Source of the DNA: Variovorax paradoxus
GTDB taxonomy: Bacteria; Pseudomonadota; Gammaproteobacteria; Burkholderiales; Burkholderiaceae_C
Length of the DNA: 64,000 nucleotides
NCBI RefSeq assembly: GCF_022009635.1
Contig: NZ_CP091716.1
Coordinates: 1,317,001 to 1,381,000 of the forward strand
Reading direction: 5' to 3'
Under the pieces are notes generated by a model. That model was not told the DNA's origin. It searched no databases and saw nothing but the letters and a program-made list of their open reading frames with translations. Positions 60,475 through 64,000 of the stretch are shown here, one piece after another. Made by a program: the position numbers and the translations under genes. Positions within the stretch are counted from its first letter, which is position 1; the number at the start of each line of letters is the position of its first letter.

Positions 60475-61798
60475 AATCTCTTTCCAAAAAAATGAACTGC
60501 GCAAGAAGATCCTTGCGCTGGTGGCCGAATACGGCGAATTGGCCAGTGCTCCCGCTTCCTTTGTTCCGGGCGAGACCCTGATTCCGCCGTCGGGCAAGGT
60601 CGTCGGTACACCGGAAATGCAGTTGATGGTCGATGCCTCGCTCGACGCATGGCTGACGACCGGGCGTTTCAACACGCTGTTCGAAAGTCGGTTGGCCGCC
60701 TATCTGGGCGTCAAGCACCTTATGACCGTGAACTCCGGATCGTCGGCAAATCTGGTGGCGTTCTCCGCGCTGACTTCCCCCAAGCTGGGCGACCGGGCGA
60801 TCCGGCCCGGCGATGAAGTGATCGGCGTGGCGGCGGGATTCCCCACCACAGTGAATCCGATCCTGCAGTGCGGCGCCGTGCCGGTGTTCGTGGATGTGCA
60901 TATTCCCACCTACAACATCGATGCGGATCAATTGGAGGCGGCGATCGGTCCGCGGACCAAGGCGATCATGCTCGCGCATACCCTGGGCAATCCGTACAAC
61001 CTGAAAGTCGTCAAGGCCGCCTGCGAAAAGCATGGGCTCTGGCTGGTGGAAGACTGCTGCGATGCACTCGGTGCCCGTTACGAAGGGCAGATGGTCGGTA
61101 CCTTCGGCGACATCGGGACATTGAGCTTCTACCCCGCCCATCACATCACCATGGGCGAAGGCGGCGCGGTGTTCACCAATAACGATGAGCTGCGGCTGAT
61201 TGCCGAATCCATCCGGGACTGGGGCCGCGATTGCTATTGCCCGCCTGGCAAAGACAACACCTGCGGCAAACGTTTTTGCTGGAAGCTCGGCGATCTGCCC
61301 GAAGGCTACGACCACAAGTACACGTACTCCCATCTGGGCTACAACCTCAAGATCACCGATATGCAGGCGGCATGCGCGCTGGCGCAACTCGACCGGCTCG
61401 ATGGTTTCGTGGCGGCGCGCAAAAAGAATTTTGCTTACCTCAAGGACCGTCTGAGCAGCTGTGAAGAGTTCCTGGAATTGCCCGAGCCCACGCCCGGCTC
61501 CGAGCCGTCATGGTTCGGTTTCCCGATCACGCTGCGTGAAGCTGCCAACACCCGGCGCGTCGATCTGCTGACCTATCTCGACCAGCAGAAAGTCGGTACG
61601 CGGCTCTTGTTTGCAGGCAACCTGCTGCGTCAGCCTTACATGATCGGCCGCAACTACAGGGTGGTCGGCGAACTGAAGAACACGGATCGGATCATGAACG
61701 ATACGTTCTGGATCGGCGTTTACCCCGGCCTGACCGAGGCCATGCTCGACCATTCCGTCGCCAGCATCGAGACCTATCTCGGCTTGCGTTTTGACTGA
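60467..61798 (+). CDS. rfbH: CDP-4-keto-6-deoxyglucose-3-dehydrase (E1)
   Basis: A 443-residue PMP-dependent [2Fe-2S] enzyme that removes O3 from CDP-4-keto-6-deoxyglucose with a reductase partner. [20 protein letters not shown] shows His in place of the PLP-binding Lys, diagnostic of this dehydrase. The cluster motif C-X57-C-X1-C-X7-C is intact, counted from the second Cys of VEDCCDA through [12 protein letters not shown]. It starts at ATG 60467 inside the rfbG end. The E3 reductase partner (RfbI/AscD-like) is not seen in the window. Confidence 0.96.
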   Translation: MTEISFQKNELRKKILALVAEYGELASAPASFVPGETLIPPSGKVVGTPEMQLMVDASLDAWLTTGRFNTLFESRLAAYLGVKHLMTVNSGSSANLVAFSALTSPKLGDRAIRPGDEVIGVAAGFPTTVNPILQCGAVPVFVDVHIPTYNIDADQLEAAIGPRTKAIMLAHTLGNPYNLKVVKAACEKHGLWLVEDCCDALGARYEGQMVGTFGDIGTLSFYPAHHITMGEGGAVFTNNDELRLIAESIRDWGRDCYCPPGKDNTCGKRFCWKLGDLPEGYDHKYTYSHLGYNLKITDMQAACALAQLDRLDGFVAARKKNFAYLKDRLSSCEEFLELPEPTPGSEPSWFGFPITLREAANTRRVDLLTYLDQQKVGTRLLFAGNLLRQPYMIGRNYRVVGELKNTDRIMNDTFWIGVYPGLTEAMLDHSVASIETYLGLRFD

Positions 61799-62834
61799 CC
61801 TGGTCCGCCCTGTTCCGGTTGCGGAACTCGATGAAGTCTTGCAGCTGACCGCGCCACAGGTGTGGGCGGGGCTTCGCAATCAATCGGTGTTCCTGACCGG
61901 TGGCACCGGCTTCGTCGGGAAATGGCTGCTCGAATGCCTGCTGCATGCCGAGCATGTGCTGAAGCTGGGGCTGACACTGACCGTGCTGACCCGCGACCCC
62001 GACCGTTTCACCCAGGGCAGCCCGCGCCTGGCAAAGGCCGCGGCCGTGGAATTGCTGAAGGGTGACATTGCCGACTTCGCGCTTCCTCGCCGGCCGTTCT
62101 CCTCTGTCATTCATGCGGCGCTTCCTGTCGCGCCTTCGCAATCGACCGCTGGAGATCTCGAGAAACTGGCTGTAGCAGGGGCGCGCCGGGCCTGCGCGCT
62201 TGCCGCCGCGAGCGGGGCGCACAGGTTCTTGCACATCAGTTCGGGCGCGGTGTACGGCAGCACCACAGGAGCCCAGGCATTCGGCGAAGACCAACCGTGG
62301 AGCGAAGCGGACGACACCAACGCGTACACCCGCGCCAAGCGGGGGGCTGAAAGCGTTGTCTCCGAAGTGTGGCCCTTTGACGTCGTCATCGCGCGCTGCT
62401 TCGCTTTTCTCGGCCCCTATCTGCAGGGAACGAGCGGTGCCGCTCTAGCTCAGTTCGTGGAACAGGCCGTGCATGGCAAAGGCATCGTCGTGCAGGGAAC
62501 GGGTGAGGCCGTCCGTTCCTACCAATACGCGAGCGACATGGCCCGCTGGCTCCTGAGCTGCCTGGTTCTGGGCGCATCGGGACGCGCTTACAACGTGGGT
62601 GGCGATGCTGCAGTGACAATCGCACAGCTGGCCGATGAGGTGACGCGTGTCGCCGGCACGGGCATCCCCGTGCATGTCGCCGGGCAGCCGGCGCGGGGAC
62701 TTGCGGGGCCGCGCTACGTGCCTTCGCTACGGCGCGCCACGGAAGAGCTCGGCCTTGTCAATGCAGTCGGTCTTGAAGAGGGCATCCGCAGAACGCTGTC
62801 GTGGCACGCACCGCTTGAGTCCGCTCTCGATTGA
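61791..62834 (+). CDS. NAD-dependent epimerase/dehydratase-like reductase (CDP-sugar branch)
   Basis: A 347-residue extended [23 protein letters not shown] is the nucleotide site, [11 protein letters not shown] the catalytic Ser region, and [17 protein letters not shown] the Tyr-x-x-x-Lys. Its position straight after rfbH suggests it reduces or epimerises the C4 keto group of the CDP-3,6-dideoxy sugar, like CDP-abequose/paratose synthases (RfbJ/RfbS), or a branched product of it. It starts with TTG 61791 overlapping the rfbH stop by eight bases. Confidence 0.85.
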   Translation: MTDLVRPVPVAELDEVLQLTAPQVWAGLRNQSVFLTGGTGFVGKWLLECLLHAEHVLKLGLTLTVLTRDPDRFTQGSPRLAKAAAVELLKGDIADFALPRRPFSSVIHAALPVAPSQSTAGDLEKLAVAGARRACALAAASGAHRFLHISSGAVYGSTTGAQAFGEDQPWSEADDTNAYTRAKRGAESVVSEVWPFDVVIARCFAFLGPYLQGTSGAALAQFVEQAVHGKGIVVQGTGEAVRSYQYASDMARWLLSCLVLGASGRAYNVGGDAAVTIAQLADEVTRVAGTGIPVHVAGQPARGLAGPRYVPSLRRATEELGLVNAVGLEEGIRRTLSWHAPLESALD

Positions 62835-62859
62835 TGCCATTCATCTTTCTTCTTTCAGC

Positions 62860-63672
62860 ATGAAATCTCAATTCGATCCTTCCTCCCTGCGCAAGACGGT
62901 GGTCGAGATGGCCTATGCAGGCAACGCCGTTCACCTGGGGTGTGCCTTCTCGATCATCGAGTTGCTCTCGTGCCTGTACGGGCGCCACATGCGCTACGAC
63001 AAGCTCGTCCCCACCGATCCCATGCGTGACTACCTCGTTCTGAGCAAGGGGCATGGCGTGATGGCGCAATACGCATGCCTGTACGAACTCGGGTGGCTCG
63101 ACCGCTCGGACATCGACAACTACTTCCATGACGGTTCCCGGCTCAAAGGACTGTCGGATGCGCATTTGCCTGGCTGCGAGGTCACGTCTGGTACCTTGGG
63201 CCATGGGCTCTCGGTTGGCGTAGGCTTGGCGTTGGCCGCTTCGCGCCGCAAGACGGGGCAAAAATGCTATGCCGTGATCGGTGACGGCGAAATCAACGAG
63301 GGGCCGATCTGGGAAGCGATGCTGTTCGCTGCGCACGCGAAGCTCGACAACCTCATGATCATCGTGGACGCAAACGGTTTTCAGGCCATGGGTACCACCG
63401 ACGAGGTCATGCAGCTGGGGAATCTCAACGCCAAGTTCTCGGCCTTCGGTTTCGACGTGCTCGCGGTCGATGGCCATGACATGAGCGCGATCTCTTCGGC
63501 CATCGACGAATTGGAGGCTGGCCGAAATGGTCGGCCCAAGGCACTGGTCGCAAAGACGATCAAGGGCAAGGGGGTGTCCTACATGGAGAATGTCAACGCT
63601 TGGCACTATTCGCGCATGAACGCCGATCTTTACGCGCAGGCGTTGCGGGAACTCGACGGAGCCGTGGCATGA
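62860..63672 (+). CDS. Transketolase-like N-terminal (TPP-binding) subunit
   Basis: A 270-residue split-transketolase alpha subunit. SKGHGVMAQYACLYELGWLD, LSDAHLPGCEVTSGTLGHGL and VIGDGEINEGPIWEAMLFAA (the GDG...N thiamine-diphosphate motif) are clear. It forms a pair with the next gene, overlapping by four bases. Housekeeping transketolase is a single chain, so this pair, directly after rfbFGH and an epimerase, is probably dedicated to sugar modification, for example two-carbon ketol transfer. The role is inferred. Confidence 0.88.
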   Translation: MKSQFDPSSLRKTVVEMAYAGNAVHLGCAFSIIELLSCLYGRHMRYDKLVPTDPMRDYLVLSKGHGVMAQYACLYELGWLDRSDIDNYFHDGSRLKGLSDAHLPGCEVTSGTLGHGLSVGVGLALAASRRKTGQKCYAVIGDGEINEGPIWEAMLFAAHAKLDNLMIIVDANGFQAMGTTDEVMQLGNLNAKFSAFGFDVLAVDGHDMSAISSAIDELEAGRNGRPKALVAKTIKGKGVSYMENVNAWHYSRMNADLYAQALRELDGAVA

Positions 63673-64000
63673 GAGCGGCGTTTTCCGCCGCCCTTGTCGA
63701 GGCCGCGACCCGTGACGAGCGTGTGGTGCTCCTGACGGGAGATCACGGTTACGCACTGTTCGACGAATTCCGCAAGCGCTGCCCCGGGCAATACATCAAT
63801 GCGGGGATTGCCGAGCAGAACATGGTCGGCGTGGCCGCAGGGCTGGCGAAGGCCGGCTTCAGGCCTATCGTCTACGGGCTGAGCGCGTTTGTTCCTGTGC
63901 GGGTGGTCGAGCAGATCAAGATCGATGTCTGCTACGAGAAGCTGCCCGTCATCTTCACCGGCGATGGCGCCGGACTCGTCTACAGCACGCTGGGCACGAG
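63669..64000 (+). CDS. Transketolase-like C-terminal subunit (runs off window)
   Basis: The first about 110 residues of the pyrimidine-binding subunit that partners the preceding gene. AAFSAALVEAATRDERVVLL opens it, and NAGIAEQNMVGVAAGLAKAG contains the catalytic Glu that activates thiamine diphosphate. The ATG at 63669 overlaps the alpha-subunit stop (ATGA). The frame is open to the window edge. Confidence 0.88.
   Translation, partial: MRAAFSAALVEAATRDERVVLLTGDHGYALFDEFRKRCPGQYINAGIAEQNMVGVAAGLAKAGFRPIVYGLSAFVPVRVVEQIKIDVCYEKLPVIFTGDGAGLVYSTLGT

Noticed and set aside
1..64000. tRNA, rRNA or CRISPR array
   Set aside because: No cloverleaf-like gene, rRNA signature or regularly spaced direct repeats were seen on either strand by eye.
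37029..64000. Prophage or integrative element carrying the polysaccharide genes
   Set aside because: No integrase, attachment repeats or tRNA border; only a single IS3 element is present, which explains one gene break and not the locus.

Overview
The window is GC-rich chromosomal DNA whose gene content fits a betaproteobacterium of the Comamonadaceae/Burkholderiales type, with Variovorax-like genera the best guess. The signs are a PhaM polyhydroxyalkanoate granule protein, GntR/MocR-type aminotransferase regulators, TauE/LysE transporters and a large O-polysaccharide locus. The genus is an inference from gene families; no rRNA or tRNA gene is visible in the window.

Layout. Positions 1-2013 hold the 5' part of a DsbD/ScsB-like disulfide reductase and an AlaX-type alanyl-tRNA editing protein. 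An IS1182-family element (2036-3582), flanked by CTAG on both sides, has cut the signal-peptide region off a sorbosone dehydrogenase-like lipoprotein gene (2014-2035 plus 3587-4938). Positions 4955-9674 carry a nucleobase unit: a LacI-type regulator divergent from an NCS2 permease, an amidohydrolase/deaminase and a TauE-type exporter, with two CCCAAATCGATTTGGG-type operators between them. Next come a GNAT enzyme, a MarR-ClC pair, a LysR/quinone-oxidoreductase pair and an SDR without the usual catalytic Tyr/Lys. A complete pgaABCD operon for poly-beta-1,6-GlcNAc lies on the minus strand at 15524-22071.

After a creatininase-like gene, ten tightly packed minus-strand genes (23179-31494) encode three LysE exporters, one EamA exporter, two PhzF proteins, an aminotransferase, a threonine dehydratase-like enzyme, a GST and a VOC protein. 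They are divergent from a MocR regulator (31617-33062), and the gap contains matched repeats. PhaM, a FIST sensor protein and a DadA-like dehydrogenase follow. The DadA-like gene has a tandem glycine riboswitch in its leader.

From 37029 to the right edge the window is a polysaccharide (O-antigen or capsule) locus. It holds rfbBDAC for dTDP-L-rhamnose; FdtA-, FdtB- and FdtC-like genes for a dTDP-3-acetamido-3,6-dideoxyhexose; a second sugar aminotransferase with WbqC; two tandem beta-propeller proteins; three GT61 transferases; a GNAT, a methyltransferase and GT2 enzymes. A GtrB-GtrA-GtrC-like cassette has its GtrB gene split by an IS407-type IS3 element (52456-53714, GATT duplication). Finally there is an rfbFGH CDP-3,6-dideoxyhexose pathway followed by an epimerase/reductase and a split transketolase pair, which together suggest a branched-chain CDP-sugar. 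No Wzx, Wzy or ABC exporter is seen, so the locus continues beyond 64000.

The points most worth checking are the rfbFGH-epimerase-transketolase module, the MocR-linked export/catabolism operon, the glycine riboswitch on a D-amino acid dehydrogenase gene, and the two insertions whose removal in silico exactly restores a reading frame.
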